Shown here in pieces: positions 17,419 to 27,273 of a stretch of DNA of 64,000 nt. The position numbers and the translations under genes are program-made. The notes under the pieces were generated by a model. It worked only from the letters and a program-made list of their open reading frames with translations, was not told the origin of the DNA and made no database searches. The stretch comes from Parablautia sp. Marseille-Q6255. GTDB lineage: Bacteria > Bacillota > Clostridia > Lachnospirales > Lachnospiraceae. Positions within the stretch are counted from its first letter, which is position 1. Every line of letters begins with the position of its first letter. The DNA lies in assembly GCF_951230155.1 (NCBI RefSeq), contig NZ_CATNVD010000007.1, positions 105,865 to 169,864 of the forward strand, given 5' to 3'.

Positions 17419-19647
17419 TTATTCTTCTCCAAACATCATGTATTCCATATAAAACTCCTGAAAATCCGGATCTGCCGACAGACTGATCTCGGTACTCATC
17501 CCGACCAGCGCATCCAGCCTGTCATCTCCCCGGCTGTCCATCAGATATCTGGCAGCGCCTGAGAGACTGCTGTTTCCTACTGTCCGGATCTTTCCGCGGA
17601 ATTCCTCCGGGAGCATACCGATCGCGAACGCCTTTTCCACATCCAGCCGGAAGCCGAAGCCGCCCGCCACGCAGACGTGTGCGACCTGTTCCTTCTCTAC
17701 TCCGTAACGAAGGAGAAGCGTCTCGATCCCGGCGCGCACTGCTGCCTTTGCAAGCTGGATCTCCCGTATGTCCTTCTGGGTGAAAACGATATTTTCTCCG
17801 CTCTTTGTTGTGGCCAGAGGAAAGCCTTCCTCAAAGTATTCCTCGTCAAGCAGTCCTGACGGTTCAACGAGCCCGCACCGCACCAGCTCTGCCGCCGTTT
17901 CCACAACCCCCGTGCCGCAGATGCCTGCAGGCTCGCGGTCCTGGATTGTGCGCACGGCGGCCGTATGATCCGCGCCGATCTCCACTGCGCAGATCGCGCC
18001 CGGGATACTTCCCGTCCCCCACTCGATATTGCCGCCTTCAAAAGCGGGGCCTGCCGCGGTCGATGCGGTATAGATCTGCCCGCGCCGTCCGACTGCCATC
18101 TCCCCGTTTGTACCGAGGTCGATCAGCATACTGACCTCATCTGTTTCGTCGAAGCCGCAGGCGTAGAGTCCCGATACAATGTCTCCGCCAACGTATGTCG
18201 AGATACCAGGGAGCACGGTGACTTCTGCATCACACAGATCACTGCCAAACAGTTCGCCAAATGTACTCTTGATAAGACCGATATTGACCGGCGTAAACGG
18301 ATACACGCCCAGCGTATCGCAATCATATCCCATCAGCAGATGAACCATTGTCGTATTGGCGCCCACTGCGATCCTGCGCACAGAAGCGGAAGAAACTCCG
18401 CTCTCCTGCATCAGTCTGCAAAAGCCGGAGAACAGATCCTTGCGGATACTGTTTTTCAGCGCTTCCTTCTTTCCTTCTACAAATGCCTGGATCCGCGAAA
18501 TGACATCGGCGCCGTACGCACGCTGTCCGTTGATAAAGGTCACTGTATGCAGGATACGCCCTGTCTCTCCCTCCAGAAGCTCCATTGCGACTGTCGTTGT
18601 CCCGATATCGACTGCCACGTCATACCATGCCCTCTCCGTCTGCGTGCCTCCCTGCATCACTTGCTTTTGCGGCTCTTGTTTTTGCTCTTCCAGTATATCG
18701 CCGACCACATCAAACTCTGATTCATCCGGCAGATCGAGAAGGATCTCCAGATCATCTTTTGGGAAAAGACAGCATGCCAGACGGTATCCGGCTGCAAGCT
18801 CTGCTTTATCAAGCGACTTTTTATCTCCTTCGGAAATCGGAGCATCCCCCGATAGGATCTTTATGCGGCACTTCCCGCACCGCCCTTTTCCTCCACACGG
18901 CGCGCTGATAAAAAAGCCGCTCCGCACGAGTGCATCCAGCGCCGACTCTCCTTCTTCCAGCAAGATCTTCTCTGTCACATTGCTGCGTGTCACCGTAAGC
19001 TCTGTCTTTGGGATATTTCTGTGGCGGCACGTCACATTCGGGCAGTTGCGGCAGTCATGCTGCGCTTTGAATATACCTGTATCCTGCGTCAGAATAAAAA
19101 TCTGGCACGTTGTCTTTACCGGATCATACATATATCCGCTGCTGATCCCGATCCCGAACCGTTCCTGCAAATGCAGGTATTCCCACGCCACCTTCTGAGA
19201 TTCCATGGAAATATCCTGCGGCGCCTCCAGCCTTCGCAGGATCCCTGTCTCATGCTCTGCGCAGACCTTGCGCAGCTGTTTCTGCCAGATTTGCTCCAGA
19301 GAAAACAGAGCCGCATCTGCCATTGCATCGCAGAGCATCCCGCGCACATAATCTCCTGATGCAAACGCCTGCGTGCTGGCTGCGCTTATGGCCTTTCCTA
19401 CGCTCGTGACCACATACAGTACCGGCGTGCCTGCCTTGTATTTTTCTGTCGCTATCTCTTTCGGAAGCTCGCCAAACCCCATCACTCCGACCGGCGAGAG
19501 CATTTCCATTACCGACTCATATATCTCCCGGTACTCATCGACCACCTCTTCATAGACAGGGCTGTCCTCGTAGCAGTCCATCCCTTTAAGCGTCTCATCG
19601 AGTCCGACCTTGGGCTGCAGTCCTTCCAGTTCGTAAAACCGTTCCAT
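17419..19647 (-). CDS. Corrinoid protein reductive activator, MetH-activation-like domain fused to RACo
   Basis: 742 residues, cytoplasmic. Three parts are visible. Residues 1-215 resemble the B12-dependent methionine synthase activation fold and end in a cysteine cluster C199-x2-C202-x4-C207 (CRNCPNVTC). Residues 220-300 are a 2Fe-2S ferredoxin domain with C251, C257, C260 and a final C at 292 or 293. Residues about 330-735 are the ASKHA ATPase-like RACo domain (DUF4445) with DIGTTTVAMEL and DLGTNGEMAVG phosphate loops. Such proteins re-reduce Co(II) corrinoid to Co(I) using ATP and an electron donor. The partner is almost certainly the corrinoid protein encoded 86 bases upstream. RACo proteins I know of are near 600 residues; the extra N-terminal domain is the odd feature. 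Start follows GGAGGACGGAG. Confidence 0.88.
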   Translation of the reverse strand: MERFYELEGLQPKVGLDETLKGMDCYEDSPVYEEVVDEYREIYESVMEMLSPVGVMGFGELPKEIATEKYKAGTPVLYVVTSVGKAISAASTQAFASGDYVRGMLCDAMADAALFSLEQIWQKQLRKVCAEHETGILRRLEAPQDISMESQKVAWEYLHLQERFGIGISSGYMYDPVKTTCQIFILTQDTGIFKAQHDCRNCPNVTCRHRNIPKTELTVTRSNVTEKILLEEGESALDALVRSGFFISAPCGGKGRCGKCRIKILSGDAPISEGDKKSLDKAELAAGYRLACCLFPKDDLEILLDLPDESEFDVVGDILEEQKQEPQKQVMQGGTQTERAWYDVAVDIGTTTVAMELLEGETGRILHTVTFINGQRAYGADVISRIQAFVEGKKEALKNSIRKDLFSGFCRLMQESGVSSASVRRIAVGANTTMVHLLMGYDCDTLGVYPFTPVNIGLIKSTFGELFGSDLCDAEVTVLPGISTYVGGDIVSGLYACGFDETDEVSMLIDLGTNGEMAVGRRGQIYTASTAAGPAFEGGNIEWGTGSIPGAICAVEIGADHTAAVRTIQDREPAGICGTGVVETAAELVRCGLVEPSGLLDEEYFEEGFPLATTKSGENIVFTQKDIREIQLAKAAVRAGIETLLLRYGVEKEQVAHVCVAGGFGFRLDVEKAFAIGMLPEEFRGKIRTVGNSSLSGAARYLMDSRGDDRLDALVGMSTEISLSADPDFQEFYMEYMMFGEE

Positions 19648-19668
19648 CTCCGTCCTCCCGAATCATGA

Positions 19669-19709
19669 TAAAATCGGCTCCGTATATAATCCTATATCCC
19701 GGAGCCGAT
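19669..19709 (-). terminator. Hairpin between the corrinoid protein and activator genes
   Basis: Perfect 10-bp stem ATCGGCTCCG (complement 19700-19709) with CGGAGCCGAT (complement 19673-19682), then TTTTATC on the minus strand. It probably acts as a partial terminator so that less activator than corrinoid protein is made. Confidence 0.7.
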
Positions 19710-19732
19710 CGGTCAGTTCATATCTACTGTGC

Positions 19733-20386
19733 TTATGATGCTTTTTTTGCCATTACTGCTTCTTTCGCTTTTTCTGCTGCGCTCGCTGCATCCGGTGTAT
19801 AGTAGTCTGCACCGATCTGCTGTGCAAATGTGTCATTGACCGGAGCGCCGCCTACCATGACGATATATTTATCGCGCAGACCGCGCGTCTTCAGCTCTGT
19901 GATCAGATCCTCCATATTCGGCATTGTTGTTGTCAGCAGAGCAGACATACAGATCACATCAGCGCCTACCTCTTCTGCTTTTTCGATAAATGCTTCCGGA
20001 GCTACATCTACTCCCATATCATGAATCTCAAATCCTGCCCCGCGCAGCATCATGACAACAAGGTTCTTTCCGATATCGTGCAGATCGCCTTTGACCGTTC
20101 CGATCACGGCCTTGCCTACCGGCTCGTTTCCGACCTCGACCAGCTTCGGCTCAAGAATCGCAATACCTGCTGACATCGCTCTGGCTGCCACGAGTACCTC
20201 CGGCACGAAAATCTCATTCTTTTTGAACTTCCCTCCAACGATCATCATTCCATCAAGAAGTCCCTCATTCAGGATCACTTTCGGATCCATCCCTTCGTCG
20301 AGCGCCTGCTGCACAAGCGCCTTTACATTCTTTGCGCGTCCCTTCTGTAAAAATTCAGAGATTTCTGTAATAATTGTTTCCGCCAT
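19733..20386 (-). CDS. Corrinoid (B12-binding) methyltransfer protein, MtaC/MtbC family
   Basis: 217 residues, cytoplasmic methyl carrier. An N-terminal four-helix cap (about residues 1-85) is followed by a Rossmann B12 domain with the base-off cobalt ligand motif DLHDIGKN (His103), then SALLTTTM and GGAPVN, which line the nucleotide loop of cobalamin. It accepts a methyl group from a substrate through a methyltransferase and passes it on. Start ATG follows AGGAGGTATTAAAA. It is the first gene of a pair with the activator and is divergent from the PocR/AraC regulator, with a 200-base intergenic region between them. Confidence 0.95.
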   Translation of the reverse strand: MAETIITEISEFLQKGRAKNVKALVQQALDEGMDPKVILNEGLLDGMMIVGGKFKKNEIFVPEVLVAARAMSAGIAILEPKLVEVGNEPVGKAVIGTVKGDLHDIGKNLVVMMLRGAGFEIHDMGVDVAPEAFIEKAEEVGADVICMSALLTTTMPNMEDLITELKTRGLRDKYIVMVGGAPVNDTFAQQIGADYYTPDAASAAEKAKEAVMAKKAS

Positions 20387-20586
20387 TTTTAATACCTCCT
20401 GCTGTTTTTCTCACGTACTTCTCCGCTCTTTCCGTGACTTTCTTTTACATGGTCATTATATGTTTTTTTTCCTATACTTTTTTTGATTTATTTTGGAAAA
20501 CCTGTATATTTTTTTACTTTTTTCCCGTATAATACAGACTGTAAAAATATATTTTGAAATTTTTTTCGTTTTAGGGGGATTTTTTT

Positions 20587-21837
20587 ATGCAGCCGATCTT
20601 ATACACGGTTATCCAGAAGCAGCATCTGCATGATATGCTCGAAACCTTTTATCACTGTATCAATCTGCCGATACAGGTGCTCGATGAAAACGGAAACATT
20701 CTCGACAGCTTTGGAGACACCTATCATTACTGCCGTATTTTCAAAGGCTTTCTGCCAAAGTCGGAATCCTGCCAGAAGATACACTCCAATGCCAGCAAGC
20801 TGGCCATGAGTCTGGGGGAGACGTATATCTTCGCCTGCCATTCCAACCTGAACCACATTGTGTTCCCGCTCACCAATCACAATACACTGCTTGGCTCTAT
20901 TCTTGCCGGCCCGTTTTTGATGGATGAGCCGGACTCTCTGCTGCTGTCTGATCTTTCCCGCAAATACCAGATCCCCGCCATATCCCTGCTGGAAATGTAC
21001 GAAGAAGCCGGCAAGCTTCCCGTCATTGACCCGCCCAGGGTCACCTACATCAGCAGACTTTTGTATTTTATGTGCTCCGGACTCGTCACAGACAGCCGCA
21101 ACCAGTTTATCTTAAACCAGAGCAAGCTCCATCAGCAGTCCGTGATCAACGAGTCCATCCAGACCTACAAAGCCGCCTCCGACATAAACAAAAAAGCCTA
21201 TCCCTATGAAAAGGAAAAGGCCCTGATCACCAAGCTGAAAACAGGGGATACGGAGCAGGCGAAAGCGCTCTTAAATGATCTACTCGGATACGTGTTTTTT
21301 GCAGAAGGGACTGACTTAAACATCGTCAAATCACGTGCGATCGAGCTTTCCTCCCTGCTCTCCCGCGCAGCCATCGAGGGAGGGGCGACAAGCGACAGCA
21401 TCCTTCGCGCAAACAATCAGTTCCTGATGGATATCCAGAATACTGATACGCTCGACGATCTCTGCTACCGCCTGCAGGAAACCATAGATGTATTCACAGA
21501 ATGTATGTTTAATTATATTCCAAGCAAGGGCAGCGAGCTGATCAAAAAAGCGATCCGCTATATTTCAAAGAATTTCCAGCACACGCTCACGCTTGATGAG
21601 GTGGCCAGCCACGTGCACCTCAATCCGTCGTATTTTTCGACCCTGTTCAAGCAGTCAACCGGCTCTTCCTTCAAAGAATATCTCAACCTCGTCCGTATCG
21701 AGGAGAGCAAGCGACTGCTTGCCAACACAGATTATTCGATCATCGACATCTCTATCGCCGTGGGATTCGAAGATCAGAGCTATTTCTCAAAGGTTTTCAA
21801 AAAATATACCGGACTGACGCCAAAGCAGTACAGATAA
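20587..21837 (+). CDS. AraC-family regulator with PocR ligand-sensing domain
   Basis: 416 residues. Residues about 10-170 form a PocR domain, with the typical cysteine-bearing stretch (CRIF...SCQKIH) and HIVFPL; PocR domains sense small hydrocarbon ligands. A linker helix region follows, and the last hundred residues are a double helix-turn-helix AraC module (LTLDEVASHVHLNPSYFS, then DISIAVGFEDQSYFSKVF). Divergent placement from the corrinoid protein gene, and the methyltransferase just downstream on the other strand, suggest it activates the corrinoid module on seeing its substrate. Start ATG follows AGGGGGA. A strong hairpin terminator lies after the stop. Confidence 0.9.
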   Translation: MQPILYTVIQKQHLHDMLETFYHCINLPIQVLDENGNILDSFGDTYHYCRIFKGFLPKSESCQKIHSNASKLAMSLGETYIFACHSNLNHIVFPLTNHNTLLGSILAGPFLMDEPDSLLLSDLSRKYQIPAISLLEMYEEAGKLPVIDPPRVTYISRLLYFMCSGLVTDSRNQFILNQSKLHQQSVINESIQTYKAASDINKKAYPYEKEKALITKLKTGDTEQAKALLNDLLGYVFFAEGTDLNIVKSRAIELSSLLSRAAIEGGATSDSILRANNQFLMDIQNTDTLDDLCYRLQETIDVFTECMFNYIPSKGSELIKKAIRYISKNFQHTLTLDEVASHVHLNPSYFSTLFKQSTGSSFKEYLNLVRIEESKRLLANTDYSIIDISIAVGFEDQSYFSKVFKKYTGLTPKQYR

Positions 21838-21843
21838 AACTGC

Positions 21844-21896
21844 GAGGCGCTGCAGGCGACCCGTTCCGGTCAGTCATCCTGCAGCGCCTCGTTTTC
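21844..21896. terminator. Bidirectional terminator between the regulator and methyltransferase genes
   Basis: Perfect 13-bp stem GAGGCGCTGCAGG (21844-21856) with CCTGCAGCGCCTC (21878-21890), followed by GTTTTCTTT on the plus strand. It serves the regulator gene and, with less T-rich flank, the convergent methyltransferase gene. Confidence 0.85.
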
Positions 21897-21910
21897 TTTA
21901 TTCATTTTCT

Positions 21911-22918
21911 TTATTTCTGATAAAATTTTTCTGACGCGGCAAAGAATGCCCCGAGATTTTCCATCGTTGTCTGCGGCGGAATATCACAGCCACTCGCAAG
22001 TACAAAATTCGGATACCTGCTGCAGCGCTCAAGAAGCTCGTACGTCTCCTTTTCGATCATCTCCGGCGTACCGTTCCGAAGCGTTCCTGCCGGGTCGATA
22101 TTTCCGATGATCATGCGGTCTGACGGCAGCGCCTGGAGCGCCTTCTCGATGTCGATCGCATTGCCAAAGCTGTATGCGCGGACATTGAGCGCTGCGAGCT
22201 GATCCATCAGCGGCTCTACCATTCCACAATTGTGATACAGGAACAGGAAGTTTTCGTCTTCGACTGCCGCACGGACCTTCTCTACATAAGGATTTGAAAA
22301 TTCTTCCATCAGAGACGGAGACAGAAGTCCTGCCGCCGGTTCTGCCATGGCGATACCATTTGCGCCTGCCTCTTTAAATGCCTTTGCATATTCGATCAAA
22401 AAGTCCGTCGCCTTTTCCAGCACTGTCTCTACCATCTCCGGTTCCTCGTAACACAGGATCATGATCTCCGTCATGTCAAGCAGTCTGCCTGCCAGAGAAT
22501 ACGGCCCGATGATACCTGCGAGCACCGGGCGGTCTGTGATCCTCTCACACGCTTCGCGTATCCCCTTCACACACTCCCCGGTGCGTCCTGCACCGACCTG
22601 TGGTACCTGCAGCGCCTCTGCCTCATCCTCGTCATGGATCAGCGCGCCATGCATCGTCGGAATATCATCCGGACTGTAGATCACCTCTGCCCCAAATGCC
22701 TCCGCTTCTACAGACAGATCCATCAGACTGAAGGATACGCCTGCATCAAACCGTTTTGCGATCGCTTCCATACAAAGCGCCTGGTTGTGTCCGTCCCGGA
22801 CCAGCTCCTCCACATTTTTTCCGATCAGCTGTGTTCCCGGAAAAGAGAGGATCGGCATCGGTTTCCGTACTGCCTCTTTCATATAGCTTTCAAGCCATTC
22901 GTTCATATTTCTTTTCAT
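21911..22918 (-). CDS. UroD-family corrinoid methyltransferase (MtaA/MtbA-like)
   Basis: 335 residues, cytoplasmic, uroporphyrinogen-decarboxylase fold. The zinc ligands used by methyltransferases of this family are present as H229 and C231 in HNCG and C311 in SGCD, which separates it from true HemE decarboxylases. It would move a methyl group between the corrinoid protein and a second substrate. Whether it takes the methyl group from an external donor (MT1 role) or hands it to a cofactor (MT2 role) cannot be told from sequence. No MttB-type or second UroD gene is in the window, so its partner is elsewhere or it does the substrate step. Start ATG follows GGAGGTCGATAGATA. Confidence 0.85.
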   Translation of the reverse strand: MKRNMNEWLESYMKEAVRKPMPILSFPGTQLIGKNVEELVRDGHNQALCMEAIAKRFDAGVSFSLMDLSVEAEAFGAEVIYSPDDIPTMHGALIHDEDEAEALQVPQVGAGRTGECVKGIREACERITDRPVLAGIIGPYSLAGRLLDMTEIMILCYEEPEMVETVLEKATDFLIEYAKAFKEAGANGIAMAEPAAGLLSPSLMEEFSNPYVEKVRAAVEDENFLFLYHNCGMVEPLMDQLAALNVRAYSFGNAIDIEKALQALPSDRMIIGNIDPAGTLRNGTPEMIEKETYELLERCSRYPNFVLASGCDIPPQTTMENLGAFFAASEKFYQK

Positions 22919-23187
22919 TATCTATCGACCTCCACCTTCCATTATCATGCCCGCCGGATAGTTTCCGGTAATTTCTTGATGAATCCTATTATAATTACCA
23001 TTTTCTATTCGTCAATAGCTTTTGGAGAAGTGACAAAGAGGGTCTGGAAATTCAAAAGAAATCACGATTTCTTCAAGTTTTCGCTGTATTTTCCCGCTTT
23101 CCTGCAAAGCAGATCCTGTTTTTGTAATTCTATTATATATCATAGTAATTATTTCAGGTTTTTTATCAGACAGCTGCCGGTCCCTGT

Positions 23188-24993
23188 TTATTTGTAGTTT
23201 TTTATCACGATCTGAAGCGACTTTCTGCCCATGTATTCATTCACAGACGGATAGTACGCAATATCCAGCTCCATTCCGGCTCCTCTTCCCCAGAAAAGCT
23301 CCTGTACTTTGCTCTCCCCGTATTTTTCCGTCAAGTATCCGCGCAGTTCTTCCGGATCTCCAAAATACATGGCATCCATGACGCACCCCTTCCGGTTCAT
23401 CACACGCAGCTTTACGACATTTGCATTTTTCCCAAGAATACGTGCTCCCTGTAAAGACAGATGCGCTTCCGCAAACAGCGGCTTTTCATTTCCTTTTCCA
23501 AATGGTTCCAGAAGGGAAAGCTGTGTGATGAGCGGTTCGTTGATATAGTCAATGGGCATTGGTACATCGATCACTACCTTTTCTACCATATCTTCCTGTG
23601 TCAGCGTGCAGTTTTCATTCAGCCGCCTGCGCATCTCATCAATGCGGCTTTTTTCCAGGGAAAAGCCTGCCGCCATCGGATGACCGCCGTATTTCGTAAA
23701 TACATCGCCGCACTTTACCATCTCGTCAAACATCGAGTACGCTTCGATGGAGCGCCCGGACCCTTTGGCGCCATCCGCGGCATCTGTCACAACAAAGGTC
23801 GGCTTTCCATACCGCTCGCGCAGTCTCCCTGCTACAATTCCCGCGATACTCTCATGGCAGGAGGGCAGATAGATCACCAGTACGCGGTCTCCATCATAGA
23901 CGCCTGCATCAATCGCGCGGCACGCTTCCTCTACGGCTTCCTGGGTCAGATTCTTTCTCTCGTCATTGAGCTCCTTTAATTCCTCCGCGAGCTGCTTTGC
24001 CTCCTGCGGATCTTCTGCAAGCAGCAGACGCATGGAACGCTTTGCAGTATCGAGCCGTCCGCTTGCATTGATACATGGTCCCAGCACAAATCCAATATGA
24101 TACGAGGATACACTGTGAAGATCGATCCCGTTTGCGGCAACCAGAGCGCGCAGTCCGCAGTTATCCGTAAGTGGAAAACGCTTCAGCCCCTCCTTTACCA
24201 GAACCCGGTTTTCCCCGTCCAGATCCATCACGTCTCCGACTGTAGCAAAGGCAACGAATGGCAGCAGCTCCTGTGCCTTTGAGAAAGGAATCCCGCACCG
24301 CTCATACAGGCAGCAGATAACCTTCCACGCTACCGCAGCGCCGCACAGCTTTTTGTACGGGTATGCACAGCCCGGCTGCCTGGGATTGACCAGCGCATCT
24401 GCATCCGGCAGGAGATAGCGCCGCTGTGTTTCTCCCTCCAGCGCCCCTTCCGGCTGTGATGCGCACGCTTCATACCGAGGCTCATGGTGATCGGTAACGA
24501 TCACTGTCATCCCGTGCTTCCTCGCATATGCGATTTCGTCGGGCGCTGCGATCCCGTTATCACACGTGACCACTGTATCAATCTCCTCCTCCAGCGCCAG
24601 CTCGATCAGATGTATATTAAGCCCGTAGCCGTCCTTCATACGATCCGGGATCTCAAAGTCTACATTTCCTGCACACTGAGAGATCCCCCGATACAAAATG
24701 TACGTGGCATTGACGCCGTCAATATCATAATCGCCAATGATCCGTATCTTTTTTCCCGCCCGGATCTTTTCTTCCAGAAGCGCGGCAGCCTCCGGGACGC
24801 CTTTCATCTGTCCCGGCTCGTGCAGGACCTCCAGCCCGCCGTGCAGATACTCCCCGATCGCCTCATCTCCTGTCACCTCACGATTACGGATGAGTCTGGC
24901 TATGACAGGGTCAATGTCAAACCTCCCGGCAATCCCTTCAAAATCAGCACGCTTCGCAGCCACAAACCATTGTTCCTGTTTTTTTCTCAGCAT
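23188..24993 (-). CDS. recJ: Single-strand-specific exonuclease RecJ
   Basis: About 601 residues. DHH/DHHA1 phosphoesterase with the metal motifs IGDYDIDG and VTDHHEP, then GDVMDLDGENR and a GGHPMAAGFS motif of the DHHA1 domain, and a C-terminal OB fold. The enzyme degrades single-stranded DNA 5' to 3' in recombination and mismatch repair. I moved the start to the ATG at 24993 because AGGAGAACAT precedes it and homologues begin near the sequence MLRKKQEQWFV; the open frame to 25104 runs through the intergenic region after secDF. It follows secDF on the same strand. Confidence 0.93.
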   Translation of the reverse strand: MLRKKQEQWFVAAKRADFEGIAGRFDIDPVIARLIRNREVTGDEAIGEYLHGGLEVLHEPGQMKGVPEAAALLEEKIRAGKKIRIIGDYDIDGVNATYILYRGISQCAGNVDFEIPDRMKDGYGLNIHLIELALEEEIDTVVTCDNGIAAPDEIAYARKHGMTVIVTDHHEPRYEACASQPEGALEGETQRRYLLPDADALVNPRQPGCAYPYKKLCGAAVAWKVICCLYERCGIPFSKAQELLPFVAFATVGDVMDLDGENRVLVKEGLKRFPLTDNCGLRALVAANGIDLHSVSSYHIGFVLGPCINASGRLDTAKRSMRLLLAEDPQEAKQLAEELKELNDERKNLTQEAVEEACRAIDAGVYDGDRVLVIYLPSCHESIAGIVAGRLRERYGKPTFVVTDAADGAKGSGRSIEAYSMFDEMVKCGDVFTKYGGHPMAAGFSLEKSRIDEMRRRLNENCTLTQEDMVEKVVIDVPMPIDYINEPLITQLSLLEPFGKGNEKPLFAEAHLSLQGARILGKNANVVKLRVMNRKGCVMDAMYFGDPEELRGYLTEKYGESKVQELFWGRGAGMELDIAYYPSVNEYMGRKSLQIVIKNYK

Positions 24994-25119
24994 ATGTTCT
25001 CCTGTTTTCCTGTATGACCCTCTTTTTGGCCATATATAAAACTGCCCGGTCATCTGCCCGGGAAGCCTTCCGGCTTCCGGAACGCAGATTCTCCGGACAG
25101 TCACTTTCTCTGTTATCTG

Positions 25120-27261
25120 TTATCTGGTTTTCTTTGCATGACTTTTCATCACATACCACAGCGCGCCTGTGATGCATACAGAAGAATATCCTCCTGCGAC
25201 AATACCCACGATCATCGGAAGTGCAAATTCCTTGATCGTAGCTACGCCAAGGACATAGAGCACTGCAATCGTGATAAATGTGGTCAGGGAGGTGTAGACA
25301 CTTCTTGTCAGCGTCTGAGTCACGCTCGTATTGACGATCTCTGCCAGAGAAGCCTTGCTCATCAGCTTGAGATTCTCTCTGATACGGTCAAAGATAACGA
25401 TCGTTGCATTGATGGAATATCCTACGATCGTCAGCATACACGCAATAAAGGTATTGCCGATTGAGATACGCACCAGTGCATAGCATGCAAATACAACGAG
25501 TACATCATGCAAAAGTGCGATAACCGCACTTCCTGCAAAGCGGATATCCTTGAAACGGAACCAGATGTAGACGAGCATGCACAGCGCTGCTATGATCACT
25601 GCTGTGAACGCATCCTGCCGCATTTCATTGCTGACGGTAGAGGAGATCGTCTCAAAGTTAATAGCTTTTTTATCAATATGGTATGCATCCTGCAGTGCCT
25701 TTGAGAGCTCCTCGCGCTCATCCAGCGTAAGCACACGCGTCTTGATAAATACCTCATTGGAGCCGGCTACCTTCTGGGTCTGGATCTCCGCATCTCCTGT
25801 GACCTTACGGATGATCGGCTTTACATCTGAATCAAGCTGACCGATCGACAGGTCCTCATTAAAGATAACGCTTGTAGAGGTACCGCCCTTAAAGTCCATG
25901 CTCAGGTTCAAAGCTCCCTTTCCGGCAGCAGAATTGATCCCCATGCTTACCGGACCGACAAGGATCAGCACCACAGAGATCGCAAAGAAGAGGTTCTTCT
26001 TTCCGATAAAGTTGATCACTCTCGTCTCTTTTGCCCTGCCGTAATACTTCGCATCCTTAAAGCCAAGCTCATACAAAGCGGTCACGATCAGTCTGGAGAT
26101 CACCAGAGCCGTGATCATGGAAAGTACGATACCAAGCGCCAGCGTCTGAGCAAAGCCCTTCACGCTTCCTGTTCCCATCAGGTTCAGTACAAACGCCGCG
26201 ATCAGCGTTGTAATATTTCCATCAAGGATCGCAGACAGCGCTTTCTGGAAACCGGTCTTTATCGCAGTTTTTACGGATTTTCCTGCCGCGATCTCCTCGC
26301 GGATACGCGCATAGATAATAACGTTCGCATCGACTGCCATACCGATCGTCAGGATAATACCGGCAATACCCGGCAGCGTCAGTGTCAGATCAAACGCATT
26401 CAGGCTCACAAGTGTCAGCCCTACATAGATCAGCAGAGAAAAGCCTGCCACGACACCCGGAAGCGCGTACACCAGGATCATAAAGATGATCACAAGCGCA
26501 ATGCCGATCGCTCCTGCGATCAGGCTGGTACGGATCGCATCCTCGCCAAGCTGTGCCCCGACTACATTAGAGCGGATCTCTTCGAGCTCCAGAGACAGCG
26601 AACCGATACGGATGGAGGATGCCAGATTCTGTGCCTCCTCTGCAGAAGCCATACCGGTGATGATCGCCGTACCATCCGGGATCGCCTCATTGACGGTCGG
26701 ATCGCTGATCACCTGGTTATCATAGACGATCTCGATCGGCTTTCCGATATTTTCCGCAGTCGCCTTTGCAAAAGCTTCCTTGCCTTCCTTCGTCAGCTCC
26801 AGCTGTACAACGTACTCCCTGTTTCCCATATTGTCCTGCTGTGCTCTTGCCTCTGCATTTGCCACCTGATTTCCTGTGAGGACAACGGTGCCGTCTGTCA
26901 GACGGAACTCCAGAGAACCTGGTTTTCCAAGCTCCTCGAGGATCGCGTTTGCATCGCTGACGCCCGGGATCTCGATATTGATACGGTTGGAACCCTCCTG
27001 ATAGACCTGTGCCTCTGTGCTGTAGCCTGTGACTCTTTGCTGCAGCTTATAGACCGTATCCTTCATGTCCTCCTCAGACGGAGTCTCTTCCCCCTTTGCC
27101 TGGTATGTGATGCTGACACCACCAGACAGATCAAGGCCGAGAATAATGTTTTTCGCTGCTCCTGTTCCTGTCTTGCCGATACCGACTGCTGACGTATAGA
27201 CCAGCAGCGCCAGTAAGGCTACCATGCCGACAAGAACAATTTTTGCCCTTTTCTTGTTCAT
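25120..27261 (-). CDS. secDF: Protein-export membrane protein SecDF (fused)
   Basis: 713 residues, SecD and SecF in one chain, as in many Clostridia and Bacillus. It is a proton-motive-force-driven membrane partner of SecYEG that helps pull secreted proteins across. The SecD part begins with a membrane helix and the ILGLDLSGGVSITYQ block, then a P1 loop and five helices containing GIAGIILTIGMAVDANVIIYAR. The SecF part begins near residue 425 with the MDFKGGTS motif and ends with a second six-helix bundle (GYSINATIVIFDRIREN). Start follows AAAGGAGAGGTATC. The SCIFF maturase gene ends 12 bases upstream, so the three genes are likely cotranscribed; the same order is common in Clostridia. Confidence 0.97.
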   Translation of the reverse strand: MNKKRAKIVLVGMVALLALLVYTSAVGIGKTGTGAAKNIILGLDLSGGVSITYQAKGEETPSEEDMKDTVYKLQQRVTGYSTEAQVYQEGSNRINIEIPGVSDANAILEELGKPGSLEFRLTDGTVVLTGNQVANAEARAQQDNMGNREYVVQLELTKEGKEAFAKATAENIGKPIEIVYDNQVISDPTVNEAIPDGTAIITGMASAEEAQNLASSIRIGSLSLELEEIRSNVVGAQLGEDAIRTSLIAGAIGIALVIIFMILVYALPGVVAGFSLLIYVGLTLVSLNAFDLTLTLPGIAGIILTIGMAVDANVIIYARIREEIAAGKSVKTAIKTGFQKALSAILDGNITTLIAAFVLNLMGTGSVKGFAQTLALGIVLSMITALVISRLIVTALYELGFKDAKYYGRAKETRVINFIGKKNLFFAISVVLILVGPVSMGINSAAGKGALNLSMDFKGGTSTSVIFNEDLSIGQLDSDVKPIIRKVTGDAEIQTQKVAGSNEVFIKTRVLTLDEREELSKALQDAYHIDKKAINFETISSTVSNEMRQDAFTAVIIAALCMLVYIWFRFKDIRFAGSAVIALLHDVLVVFACYALVRISIGNTFIACMLTIVGYSINATIVIFDRIRENLKLMSKASLAEIVNTSVTQTLTRSVYTSLTTFITIAVLYVLGVATIKEFALPMIVGIVAGGYSSVCITGALWYVMKSHAKKTR

Positions 27262-27273
27262 GATACCTCTCCT

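Noticed and set aside
20490..20586. Full promoter for the PocR/AraC gene
   Set aside because: A TATAAT-like box exists at 20528-20533, but no -35 box stands at the right distance, so I did not annotate it.
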